Origin: Paenibacillus herberti
GTDB taxonomy: Bacteria; Bacillota; Bacilli; Paenibacillales; Paenibacillaceae
NCBI RefSeq assembly: GCF_002233675.1
Contig: NZ_NMUQ01000002.1
Coordinates: forward strand, 186,001 to 250,000
Direction: 5' to 3'
DNA: 64,000 bases
Each line of letters begins with the position of its first letter. Within the stretch, counting starts at the first letter, position 1. The notes under the pieces are model-generated. The model was given only the letters and a program-made list of their open reading frames with translations, ran no database searches and had not been told where the DNA came from. The position numbers were made by a program, and so were the translations under genes. Shown one piece after another: positions 25,326-34,314 of the stretch.

Positions 25326-26339
25326 CTAAAACAGCGAGGTCTCGTTCATTTTTTTCGTAATATAGTTGGCCCCAAGCAGCAGTCCGAGCGCGATGATCGA
25401 CTTCAGCAGTCCGACTGCAGTTGCGTAGGAGTATCGTCCGTCCGCAAGGCCAGTATGGTACACATACACGTCGATAACGTTGCTGGCGCTTTCGTTGAGC
25501 GAGTTGCGCAGCACGAGAATTTGGTCGAAGTTCGAGTTCAGCACACCGCTGATCGCGAGGATGAACAGAATCGTAATCGTGCCTTTAATGGAGGGCAAAG
25601 TGATATTCCACATTTTCTGAGTGCGTCCCGCTCCATCGATCGTTGCTGCCTCGTACAATTCCGTCGACACGCTGCTGATTGCAGCCAGATAAATGATGGC
25701 CGACCAGCCGAGCTCCTTCCAAATATCCGAGGTGATGATGATCGTCCAGAAGTATTTTGGCTCCGCCAAATACGTAATCGGAGTATCGATGAAATTCAGC
25801 GCAAGTAACACCTTATTGATGATGCCGACATCCGCGAGCCAAGTGGCGAGGATGCCACCGAGAATGACCCAACTCAGGAAATGCGGCAGGTAGGTGATTG
25901 TTTGAATCCATTTTTTGAAGAGGACCGACCGGACCTCGTTAAGCAGCAGAGCGAACAGAATCGGGAGCGGAAAGCCGATGATCAACTTGATGAGACTGAT
26001 GCCGAGCGTGTTACGCACCACATTCCACACCTCATCGTCGCCCAGAAACTCCTTGAACTGGTCCAATCCAACCCACGGCGCCTGCGATACCGGGAAGATG
26101 ATGTCGAACTCTTTGAACGCGATAATTATGCCGTACATGGGAATATAGTTAAAAATAATCATCCAGGCGACACCGAGCAGCGCCATCACCTGCAAATACC
26201 GCTGGCTGTATATTTTTCGCAGCCATCTTCTCCACCGCTCGCTGCCCGCTTCCGGACCGCCGATCTGCGGACTAGGCATTTGCGTGCTGCCCATTTGCGA
26301 ACTGACTGCCTTCACGCTCACCTGCGCGTTTGGTTCCAT
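25326..26339 (-). CDS. ABC transporter permease (LplB-like)
   Basis: 337 residues. A polar N-terminal stretch (1-45) precedes six membrane helices, starting MALLGVAWMIIFNYIPMYGIIIAF. The EAA loop is YEAATIDGAGRTQKMWNITLPSIKGTI. The C-terminus AVGLLKSIIALGLLLGANYI fits LplB. Start chosen at 26339 (GGAGGTGA, 8-nt spacing); a GTG 18 nt upstream overlaps that ribosome site. First gene of the operon of permeases, binding protein, kinase, regulator and GH5. Confidence 0.95.
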   Translation of the reverse strand: MEPNAQVSVKAVSSQMGSTQMPSPQIGGPEAGSERWRRWLRKIYSQRYLQVMALLGVAWMIIFNYIPMYGIIIAFKEFDIIFPVSQAPWVGLDQFKEFLGDDEVWNVVRNTLGISLIKLIIGFPLPILFALLLNEVRSVLFKKWIQTITYLPHFLSWVILGGILATWLADVGIINKVLLALNFIDTPITYLAEPKYFWTIIITSDIWKELGWSAIIYLAAISSVSTELYEAATIDGAGRTQKMWNITLPSIKGTITILFILAISGVLNSNFDQILVLRNSLNESASNVIDVYVYHTGLADGRYSYATAVGLLKSIIALGLLLGANYITKKMNETSLF

Positions 26340-26487
26340 GCTGTGTGTCACCTCCACTTTCCTTGCCTTTCACGGCGGGCGCGCCGGGCCATGGACTAGC
26401 TGGACGGCTATGCTGACCGGGCCGGGCTCAACGCTAGTTGAATGGCCCTGCGACCGGGTCGGGTTCATGGCCTTGCCGTATCGTCAT

Positions 26488-26501
26488 TGTAAGCGCTCTA
26501 T
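26488..26501. promoter_or_regulatory. Imperfect cre-like site upstream of the sugar operon
   Basis: TGTAAGCGCTCTAT matches the cre consensus except for its last two bases. It lies about 150 bp before the first permease gene, a sensible place for CcpA control. Confidence 0.4.
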
Positions 26502-26509
26502 AAGGCGAA

Positions 26510-26880
26510 AAATAGGCACCGGATTCTAGGTAGGGTTACTATTTTTCAGGTGGAGGGCAGGGAGCTAGTTGGTCGCAGATGATTTGTGATGGATACAGCA
26601 TGATTGCAGAAGAGGTAACTTGTAGGCGAGACAGTGTGTAGATGAGAGTTGTTGATGAGATCGTTTGTAGACGATGTTGTGTAGACGAGAGTGCGTGAAT
26701 GAGACAGCGTGTAAATGAAGAGTTGTTTACCAGAAAAACTCCTCATGCCGATCAACGGAACTGAGAAGCGCTATTTGGCGGCAAACAACGTTTAGAAACT
26801 TTTAACGGACTGACAAGCCTTATTTCCAGCTTTACTCTTAAGCCCCTAATTGAATTAGAGAGTACCCTGGGAAATAAGGT
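26510..26880. repeat. Gene-free stretch with degenerate GTGTAGATGAGA-type repeats
   Basis: No gene found. 26616-26725 consists of loose repeats of TGTGTAGATGAGA/TGTAGACGAGAG type with irregular spacing. The frames through it are simple-sequence and have no ribosome site. Confidence 0.5.
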
Positions 26881-26917
26881 ACACTACTAGTAAGAGGTGA
26901 GGGGCCGTTTTGTTCCC

Positions 26918-27145
26918 AAGCAAGTAACTTCGGCTACTTGCTTTGCCCGGCGGTGCCGCTTTCAGCCCAAGCAAGTAACTTCGACTACTTGCTTTGCTCG
27001 GCGGGGCTTTTGCCCCCAGCGCCGTGCCGAAGCAATCCCGATGTATCCTCGTACAAACGGGCCGTATAAGCGTATTTGAGAGACAAAGGAAGCTATACTT
27101 CGATTCAAACCTATTTCGCTCTGAACTCTCCAGAATTAGAGGGCC
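26918..27145. repeat. Dispersed palindromic element, copy 1
   Basis: Two dyads AAGCAAGTA-8-TACTTGCTT (26918-26943 and 26969-26994) separated by CGGCGG-type sequence, then after about 55 bp a 96-bp block starting CGTACAAACGGGCCGTAT and ending CCAGAATTAGAGGGC. The block recurs almost unchanged at 42624-42718. No open frame is shared by both copies. Confidence 0.88.
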
Positions 27146-27174
27146 AGCCCGAGACTTGTTCTCCGCCAAAACAA

Positions 27175-27212
27175 CAAAAAGCCGTCCCTGGATAAATCCA
27201 GGTGACGGCATA
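27175..27212 (-). terminator. Terminator of udk
   Basis: On the minus strand GCCGTCACCTGGA pairs with TCCAGGGACGGC and is followed by five T. It lies just after the udk stop. Confidence 0.85.
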
Positions 27213-27231
27213 AGCAAAGGGAACGAACGGC

Positions 27232-27855
27232 TTAGCGGCCGTTCTCCTTCAAATATTTTTCGGTAAGTACCGAAAGCAGCTCAACTCCGACCTCATTGTG
27301 CCCGCCTTCGGGGATGATAAGGTCTGCGTACTTTTTGGACGGCTCAATGAATGCCTCGTGCATTGGCTTGACCGTTTTCAGATACTGGTCGTGGATGGAG
27401 TGAATCGTCCGGCCCCGCTCCTCGATGTCGCGCAGGACGCGTCTCAGGATTCGCACATCGGGGTCGGTGTCAACGAATACCTTGATGTCGAGCAGCTCCC
27501 GCAGGCTCTCGTCAGACAACACATGCAGCCCTTCAATAATGACGATGTGACTAGGTTTCAACTCGACAGTCTTGTCCGTACGGCGCGAGTGAAAAGTGAA
27601 ATCGTATATCGGAGCAAACGCGGTTTCACCCTGCATGAGCTGTTTCAGATGGGCCACCAAAAGCTCGTTGTCGAACGCAAAAGGATGATCATAGTTAATC
27701 TTCTCGCGCTCGCTCATCGTGAGCTCCCAACGGTCCTTGTAATAATTATCCTGCGAAATGAACGTTACGGCGCCTTCCCCCATCCGACTGATGACAGACC
27801 GTGCCACGGTTGTCTTACCCGAGCCGGTGCCGCCGGCGATTCCTATAATAAGCAT
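27232..27855 (-). CDS. udk: Uridine kinase
   Basis: 207 residues, the usual length. P-loop GIAGGTGSGKTTVA (6-19), the NYYKDRWELT and DHPFAFD substrate region, and the lid region YDFTFHSRRTD followed by VIIEGLHVL are all typical of uridine-cytidine kinase. It phosphorylates uridine and cytidine with a nucleoside triphosphate in the pyrimidine salvage pathway. It stands alone, with its own terminator. Confidence 0.95.
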   Translation of the reverse strand: MLIIGIAGGTGSGKTTVARSVISRMGEGAVTFISQDNYYKDRWELTMSEREKINYDHPFAFDNELLVAHLKQLMQGETAFAPIYDFTFHSRRTDKTVELKPSHIVIIEGLHVLSDESLRELLDIKVFVDTDPDVRILRRVLRDIEERGRTIHSIHDQYLKTVKPMHEAFIEPSKKYADLIIPEGGHNEVGVELLSVLTEKYLKENGR

Positions 27856-28029
27856 GAAGCTGAGCTACCTCCCCGAATACACTGCAATTCCAGTATTTTA
27901 GCACAGCACAGCTTTTTTTTCATCTTGGGATGCCAGCAAAATATTGCTAGGTGACTCTTAGGAACAGGGACAGTCACACTTCCGCCCCCAAAAGGGCTAA
28001 CTCTCCCACATTATATGCTTCAAATTTAC

Positions 28030-28092
28030 CTTCAGTTGGTCCAGCTTTCTCTTCAGTTAATTCAACTTTCTCTTCAACTGACTCAAGAGGAA
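28030..28092. repeat. Three degenerate 21-bp tandem units
   Basis: Units begin at 28030, 28051 and 28072 with CTTCAGTTGG, CTTCAGTTAA and CTTCAACTGA. The gap 27856-28174 between udk and the dctP remnant has no gene. Confidence 0.7.
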
Positions 28093-28174
28093 GCCAATCC
28101 GCTCGAAGAGAGCCGAAAAAGTTCGAACGCAGATTCTCCAGAATCTGCGCTCAGATTCGGACAAGCGGTACGCT

Positions 28175-28990
28175 TCACCCGCCAGCGTCATGGTCGTACT
28201 TGCTTTGCAGCCTTCGTACTGCATCCATTAATTCCCGCCCCGCAAGCTCCTCCGCCTGCTCATAAAGCGGCTCCCAAAGGCGCATCCACTCTGCTCTCTC
28301 CGATTCCTGCAGATCCGAGATTTGCATCCACTTCCCCGCCCGCATCTCCGCCAGCTCGCTGCGACTCATCTCCTGCGCGTGCGCATTGGCCCAATCAGTC
28401 GTCTCGCGCATCGCCTCTTGGATAATGCCTTGTACCGACACCGGAAGACTATCCCAGAAAGAACGGTTCATTATGACTGCGTAGCCGAGATAGGCATGAT
28501 TGCTGACCGTCATATACTTCTGCACCTGGTAAAATTTTTTGCTGTAAATATTCGTGATCGTGTTTTCACCAGAGTCCACAGTTCCGCTCTCGAAGGCCTT
28601 GTACACGCTGTTGAACTGAATATCTGTGGTTGATGCCCCCATCTCGCGGAACTGGGCAGCTACGATCGGCCCCGGCATTACACGGAATTTGAGACCGCGG
28701 AAATCCTGCGGCAGCAGCAGCGGCTTCTCGCTCGATGTCATCTGCTTAAAACCGTTGCCCCAGAAAGCCATCCCGATCATGTCGCGCTGTTGAAGCCGCT
28801 TGAACAGCAGGCTGCCCACTTCACCGCTGAACGCCTCCTCAACGGCATCTTCATTACGAAAAGTGAACGGCAAATCCATCACGCTCCACTCCGGCATCCG
28901 GCTGGACAAATTGGAGAAAGCGGGCGCAATCATCTGCACTTCCCCCCGCGCCAGAGCATCCTGCTCGTCAGGCTCGGTGAAAAGGGTCTT
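28175..28990 (-). pseudogene. dctP: TRAP transporter binding protein DctP, 5'-truncated
   Basis: About 271 codons of a DctP protein remain: KTLFTEPDEQDALARGEVQM leads into IAPAFSNLSS, then the core GLKFRVMPGPIVAAQFREMGAS and the ligand-binding helix SVYKAFESGTVDSGENTITN. The first ~70 residues, including the signal peptide, are missing. Reading upstream the frame meets a TAG at 28991-28993, and 20 bp further begins the CRISPR array. No start codon with a ribosome site is present, and neither DctQ nor DctM genes are nearby. It is a relic of a C4-dicarboxylate-type TRAP system, cut at or near the array boundary. Confidence 0.85.
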
Positions 28991-29012
28991 CTAGTTCTGC
29001 AGCACCGGACCA

Positions 29013-30643
29013 ATTTCAATCCACGCTCCCGCACGGGGAGCGACTTTGGGCTGTCGATCGCACAACTCCAGTCCGGACGGTTTCAATCCACGCTCCCGCA
29101 CGGGGAGCGACGATTTTTGCTTTGCGCATGGATCGATACTCCTTGTTTCAATCCACGCTCCCGCACGGGGAGCGACTTGGTTCTGGCCGGGCGCGTTATG
29201 GATGTATTTACGGTTTCAATCCACGCTCCCGCACGGGGAGCGACGGCAGCCGGGAAAAATTTATTGGTAATGAGAGCGGTTTCAATCCACGCTCCCGCAC
29301 GGGGAGCGACGGTACCAACTCCTTGAAGCACAACTCCCTTAGCAGGGTTTCAATCCACGCTCCCGCACGGGGAGCGACAGTGTCCCCAGAAGATAATCCA
29401 TATCCAACGACGGTGTTTCAATCCACGCTCCCGCACGGGGAGCGACTTATCAAATCGTTGACATCGGCATGAGGATGCTAGTTTCAATCCACGCTCCCGC
29501 ACGGGGAGCGACTCGCAGAGACCATGCGACTCGTAGCCGAAGCCAGGTTTCAATCCACGCTCCCGCACGGGGAGCGACTGGATTCTTTATTCTCGGTGTC
29601 TCCCGAGGTAGTAGTTTCAATCCACGCTCCCGCACGGGGAGCGACAAGGAACGCAATACCCAAGCCGATAAGAGTGCAGGTTTCAATCCACGCTCCCGCA
29701 CGGGGAGCAACGAGGAAATCGAAGCGCAGCAAGAACAGATTGCCATGTTTCAATCCACACTCCCGCACGGGGAGCGACGATTACTGCCTTCACGTTAATG
29801 CAAGGATTGTGCTGTTTCAATCCACACTCCCGCACGGGGAGCGACCAAACGCTAGGCGGTCAGGTCAAACATCACACGAGTTTCAATCCACACTCCCGCA
29901 CGGGGAGCGACCTCAGTTATTCGCGCTGCCTTCGGTCGGCATTTCAGTTTCAATCCACACTCCCGCACGGGGAGCGACATTGATGGCACGATCGCCGTGA
30001 AGGATCATGTCGAGTTTCAATCCACACTCCCGCACGGGGAGCGACGCCGTCCTTGTTTTATTCCGATTGGATGGCGCAAGTTTCAATCCACACTCCCGCA
30101 CGGGGAGCGACAGACGTCCGAATATAGCCAGCGCGGCGGCCCAAAAGTTTCAATCCACACTCCCGCACGGGGAGCGACTGGCCAGCGATGATATGCGCGC
30201 CAGCTATAATACGTTTCAATCCACACTCCCGCACGGGGAGCGACCCGGTCGAGATCGTCACCGAGGACGGCGAGCTGGTGTTTCAATCCACACTCCCGCA
30301 CGGGGAGCGACGGAATTTCCCCAACCCCTCCCGGTCAATAAATCGGTTTCAATCCACACTCCCGCACGGGGAGCGACGGAAAGCAGTAACCGCCAGAACC
30401 AAGCTCAGATGGGTTTCAATCCACGCTCCCGCACGGGGAGCGACCACGTTTGCCCTCGGGGATGTACTTATACTCCTGGTTTCAATCCACGCTCCCGCAC
30501 GGGGAGCGACTAAGATGGGATTACAACAGGAGGAATGCACACCATGTTTCAATCCACGCTCCCACACGGGGAGCGACTTCCCCCAGTTTTGCGCCAGGAC
30601 TTCAGCTAAGCGTTTCAATCCACGCTCCCGCACGGGGAGCGAC
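29013..30643 (-). CRISPR. Type I-C-like CRISPR array, 25 repeats and 24 spacers
   Basis: Repeats are 32 bp, starting GTTTCAATCC and ending GGGGAGCGAC on the plus strand; spacers are 33-36 bp. Read on the minus strand the repeat ends GGATTGAAAC and has a 7-bp stem, as in type I-C. Repeat 1 (29013) has A for its first G, as expected of the old end. Repeats 12-21 (29747-30377) all carry G to A at repeat position 13; repeats 1-11 and 22-25 do not. Single variants: GCAAC end at 29680-29711 and CCCACAC at 30546-30577. The direction is minus, since the position-13 change leaves a G-U pair only in that RNA. No cas gene is in the window. Confidence 0.98.
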
Positions 30644-30815
30644 AGCATACCCGAAAAGCCCTTGCTGCGCCTGGGTTTTCGGCCTCAAAAGTGCGAACCT
30701 CTTAAATAGGGCCTGTCACACGAGCTCATTTCAAAGCAAAATCCCCTCAAATCCTTGCTACGCCAAATGTACGAACCTCCCAGGGATTTCATGTGAGCTT
30801 GGGGTTCGCAATTAG
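30644..30815 (-). promoter_or_regulatory. Probable CRISPR leader with a duplicated segment
   Basis: This gene-free stretch borders the leader-proximal repeat. On the minus strand it contains GAGGTTCGCACTTTTG near the array and GAGGTTCGTACATTTG about 78 bp further out, each followed by a GCGCAGCAAGG/GCGTAGCAAGG block. The remaining bases to 31083 show no gene. Confidence 0.6.
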
Positions 30816-31083
30816 TTTAATCGCTCCATTAAACCCCTGTCCACTCTTCTTTCTGCCACTACATCCTTATCCAGATGGCGCTGCTCGCAGCGATTTCTTT
30901 TACTCGACAAGACGGGTACCGCTTGGTGTCCCTCCAGCCAAGCCCCCCAATCCATTCACCACATTAACCTTTAATTAGATTATTTCAGTAGCTTAACATA
31001 TAGCTGCCCAACCCCGGAATCAGCCAAGCTAGGCCTGTCATATACATTCAGAAACGAGCATCCATGAGAACGGAGGGATTTGC

Positions 31084-31851
31084 TTGCTTCCAGTCAACGG
31101 CTCGCTACACGAGCATCAGCATCTGACATTCGTTCTTGTCCGCGGCTCCTGGGCAGAGGCCGGATACCTGCGGGAGATAGCAGCCGCGCTGCAGCGCCAA
31201 GGTCATGATGTCCACCTCCCCGAGTATCCCAGTCACGAAACGGATTCCAATTCGAGCATTACGCATGAAGAAATTACAGATGCCATCGCAGGTTATATCC
31301 TGGCTTGGAATCTGCAGGATGTCGTGCTGGTCGGCCACAGCTTCGGCGGCTCCATCGTGCAAACAACCGCGCAGCTCATACCGGACCGCATCAAAAGACT
31401 AGTGTTCATGAACGCCTTTGTTCTACTCGACGGAGAGTCTGTCGCAGACCAGCTTCCCCCCATCATCTATGAAGCCTTTAATGAATTGCGTCAAGAATCC
31501 GGAGATGACACAATCATGCTGCCCTATGATCTGTATAGAGACATCTTTGTCAATCTCGCCAGCGGCACTCTCGCCCGCCATTTGTACAGTCGCTTGCGTC
31601 CCGAGCCGGCGGGCCCTTTATTCGAAAGCCTTGATCTGAAGCTCTTTTATACCTTACAGATTCCAAGAAGCTATCTATACTTAACCACGGACGGATTTCT
31701 TCCAGAAGGTGAGGAGTACAGCTGGCATCCGCATATGTCCGGGCGGCTCGGTATTTTCCGAATTATCAAGGTCGAGGGCGACCATATGTCCACTGTCAAA
31801 ACATATCCCGCCCTAATCGCCCATAAACTCATCGAGGCTTCCCGGGACTGA
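31084..31851 (+). CDS. Alpha/beta hydrolase
   Basis: 255 residues, soluble. N-terminal LTFVLVRGSWAEAGYLREI is the oxyanion region of the salicylate-esterase/hydroxynitrile-lyase-like group; nucleophile Ser in VVLVGHSFGGSIV (about 84); catalytic His in VEGDHMSTVKTYP near 237. It should hydrolyse an ester or amide, substrate unknown. Translation starts at TTG (31084), 7 nt after GGAGGG. Stands alone beside the CRISPR leader. Confidence 0.87.
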   Translation: MLPVNGSLHEHQHLTFVLVRGSWAEAGYLREIAAALQRQGHDVHLPEYPSHETDSNSSITHEEITDAIAGYILAWNLQDVVLVGHSFGGSIVQTTAQLIPDRIKRLVFMNAFVLLDGESVADQLPPIIYEAFNELRQESGDDTIMLPYDLYRDIFVNLASGTLARHLYSRLRPEPAGPLFESLDLKLFYTLQIPRSYLYLTTDGFLPEGEEYSWHPHMSGRLGIFRIIKVEGDHMSTVKTYPALIAHKLIEASRD

Positions 31852-31937
31852 TTCCGTTTCAAGCGATTCTGATGCCTCGATTACTTGCCAGAATACGTGA
31901 TGCCCCTTCCCGCTTTGACGCTGGCCTGAACAAACGA

Positions 31938-31967
31938 AAGACCCCCTAACGATCACTAGGGGGTCTT
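31938..31967. terminator. Bidirectional terminator
   Basis: AAGACCCCCTA pairs with TAGGGGGTCTT. It separates the converging hydrolase and MFS genes. Confidence 0.8.
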
Positions 31968-32035
31968 CAAGTATTCACTAAACGCTCTTCCATTCACCAT
32001 CCAGGGATGGGCAGGGCAATCTGCCCCACTCCGAT

Positions 32036-33658
32036 TTAGCTCTGAAGTCCAGCTTTCTTAATAGACCCATTCTCTTCTTTGGCTTCGACAGCCTCCACCT
32101 TGTTACTGGTGCGCAGCGGAATCTCTTTCAGGAAGAAAACAAGAACGAGCGATGCGCACAGAACGAGTGTGCCTACAAGAAACACGACGGACAGCGTCTG
32201 GCCAAGTGCGTCGCGGATCTGATCGATCATTTGGACGAATAGCACTCGCGCATCCTCTGGCAGGCTGCTCTCCGTCTGCTCGATGAGCGGCTTGTTCATC
32301 AGCGTTGTCGGATTAGCAAAAGCAATCAGCTTTTCCTGCAGGGCCGGGTCAAGTTTACTCAAGTCCGGGGCAGACGCCGAAGTAAGATTTTCCTTAATGT
32401 GGCGGGCAAGGTTATTGGACATAACTGTACCCATGACGGCAATACCGATCGTGCCGCCAAGGTTACGGAACATCTGCGAAGATGCAGTCGCAACGCCAAG
32501 CTCGTTATGAGGAACTGCATTTTGCGTCGCCAGCGAGAATACCGGCATGCCCATGCCGATTCCAATACCGAAAATAGCCATGCTCAGTGCAGCGATCCAA
32601 ACGCTGTTCATCACGATCATCAAGCCCATACCGATAATCATGATTGGAACACCGATCAGAGCATACCTTTTGTACTTGCCGCTTTTGGAAATTCTGGAGC
32701 CGATGAGTGCACTCGTAATAACCATGAAAATGGACATCGGCATCGTCACATAACCCGCATAAGTAGCCGAAACGCCCTCCACACCTTGCACGAAGAAGCT
32801 CAGGTAGATCATTGCTCCCATCATGCCGAAGTTCATGAGAAAACCGATGATGTTGGAAACCGTGACGATGCGGTTTTTGAACAGATGCAGCGGCAGAATT
32901 GGATTTCGCGCATAGCGCTCAATCACAACAAAGATGGTACCCGACACAACAGCTCCGACCAGCAAGCTGATAATTTCCCATGAGCCCCATTTATACTCCG
33001 TACCGGCCCATGAGAAGGCGAGCAGCAGCGGCACGATTGTTGTGGTTAAGAACAAGGAACCCATGTAGTCGATCTTTTCCTTCGGCTTGCGCTCCACTTT
33101 TGGGAAAAGGAACAGAATCATGAAGAAGGCAACAACGCCGAGTGGCAAGAAGATCCAGAACAGCCAATGCCAATCCATGTTATCAACAAGATAACCGCCG
33201 AGTGTTGGACCGAGTACGCTGGAGAAGCCGAATACTGCGGTCATGAGGCCCATCCATTTGGGCCGCTCGCGAGGTGCGAACAGGTCGCCAACCGCCATGA
33301 AGGCAGTTGCTTGCACGATACCGGCGCCAACACCTTGAATACCGCGATAGATGATGAACTGGAATACATCCGTAGATGTACCGGTTAGGAAAGCTCCGAT
33401 TATGAATAATAAAATACCGGCAAGCATGAACGGCTTACGCCCGAACATATCGGACAGCTTGCCGACCAGAATGGTGGCAATCGTAGAGGTAAGCAAGTAA
33501 ATATTGATCGTCCACGTGTAATAATCCATGCCGTCAAGAATGGCAATAATTCGAGGCATCGCTGTGCTCGTAATCATCTGGTTAATGGCCGCAAAGAACA
33601 TAGCCGCCATAACAGCGATCATGATTGAAACTTTGCGTTTATGAGATAAATGTTCCAT
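32036..33658 (-). CDS. MFS multidrug exporter, DHA2 (EmrB/QacA) family
   Basis: 540 residues, 14 predicted helices. Motif A is VGKLSDMFGRKPFML, motif C appears in the fifth helix as GFSSVLGPTLGGYLVD. It should export drugs or toxic metabolites using proton flow. Start chosen at 33658 (MEHLSHKRKVSI...), preceded by GAGGAG; the longer frame runs into the MarR gene. A roughly 100-residue loop (LARHIKENLTSASAPDLSKL...) precedes the last helix. It lies 53 bp behind the MarR gene and is probably controlled by it. Confidence 0.94.
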   Translation of the reverse strand: MEHLSHKRKVSIMIAVMAAMFFAAINQMITSTAMPRIIAILDGMDYYTWTINIYLLTSTIATILVGKLSDMFGRKPFMLAGILLFIIGAFLTGTSTDVFQFIIYRGIQGVGAGIVQATAFMAVGDLFAPRERPKWMGLMTAVFGFSSVLGPTLGGYLVDNMDWHWLFWIFLPLGVVAFFMILFLFPKVERKPKEKIDYMGSLFLTTTIVPLLLAFSWAGTEYKWGSWEIISLLVGAVVSGTIFVVIERYARNPILPLHLFKNRIVTVSNIIGFLMNFGMMGAMIYLSFFVQGVEGVSATYAGYVTMPMSIFMVITSALIGSRISKSGKYKRYALIGVPIMIIGMGLMIVMNSVWIAALSMAIFGIGIGMGMPVFSLATQNAVPHNELGVATASSQMFRNLGGTIGIAVMGTVMSNNLARHIKENLTSASAPDLSKLDPALQEKLIAFANPTTLMNKPLIEQTESSLPEDARVLFVQMIDQIRDALGQTLSVVFLVGTLVLCASLVLVFFLKEIPLRTSNKVEAVEAKEENGSIKKAGLQS

Positions 33659-33711
33659 GGTTCGTCTTTTTCTCCTCGTCTTTGAATCTGTAGTGGTGGA
33701 CCTACGTACGT

Positions 33712-34134
33712 TTAATCTTCCCCTACTGTAAGCTTCTCCAAGATTAGGGTTATCGTATGCAGCTCCTCTGCGGTCAACTTCGACAGGTGCACGCCTATCA
33801 TTTTCTCCTTCTGTTGCCGCATCCATTGCATTACTTTCTCGCCTTCCTCTGTAATCTCCACAAAAATAGCCCGGCGATCCACCGTGTCATGCCTGCGTCT
33901 GACATATCCGCCGTTTTCAAGGCGATCCATCATAACGGTGATTGCACTCGGCTTAGCCTCCATCTTCTCGGCAATGACGGCAAGTTTGCAAGGAGCATGC
34001 TTTTTGATCAAATGCAGGACGAGTAACTGCGTTCTCGTCATTCCGCTTTCCTTGATAGTTTCCTGCATCGACAGCTCCATCGTCTGCATGAAAGCCTGGG
34101 CCGCCAAGTGGAATCGTTTGATCTCCACTTCCAT
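33712..34134 (-). CDS. MarR family transcriptional regulator
   Basis: 140 residues. Winged-helix core KHAPCKLAVIAEKMEAKPSAITVMMDRLENGGYVRRRHDTVDRRAIFVEITEEG with the MarR wing. AAGGAGG lies 7 nt before the ATG. It most likely represses itself and the exporter gene that follows, with release by a toxic ligand. Confidence 0.94.
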   Translation of the reverse strand: MEVEIKRFHLAAQAFMQTMELSMQETIKESGMTRTQLLVLHLIKKHAPCKLAVIAEKMEAKPSAITVMMDRLENGGYVRRRHDTVDRRAIFVEITEEGEKVMQWMRQQKEKMIGVHLSKLTAEELHTITLILEKLTVGED

Positions 34135-34258
34135 TGTGTACCTCCTTGCTAAACTCAATAATATATTTATACTCCTTTAACTATTTCTATGTCAAATAAA
34201 CACCGGTCAACGATTCCTATAAACGTTTGTTATAAATGATACACTTCCCCATCCAACG

Positions 34259-34293
34259 ACAAAAAAGCCGCTTCGCATATGCGAAGCGGCTTG
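34259..34293 (-). terminator. Terminator of the sulfite-oxidase-like gene
   Basis: GCCGCTTCGCA-TATGCGAAGCGGC is a near-perfect hairpin, followed on the minus strand by six T. Confidence 0.88.
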
Positions 34294-34314
34294 CTGTACA
34301 GGATCTAGCCCTGC

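Noticed and set aside
28994-29012. Attachment-site-like boundary at the dctP/array junction
   Set aside because: No matching repeat at the other end of the array and no integrase in the window.
29046-30815. Several long open frames on both strands over the CRISPR region (Pro/Arg/Gly-rich repeats such as FNPRSRTGSD)
   Set aside because: They are translations of the 32-bp repeats; no ribosome sites and identical motifs in all frames.
30793-30978. 61-codon plus-strand frame between array and hydrolase
   Set aside because: Begins in the leader, no ribosome site, Pro/Phe-rich without family signs.
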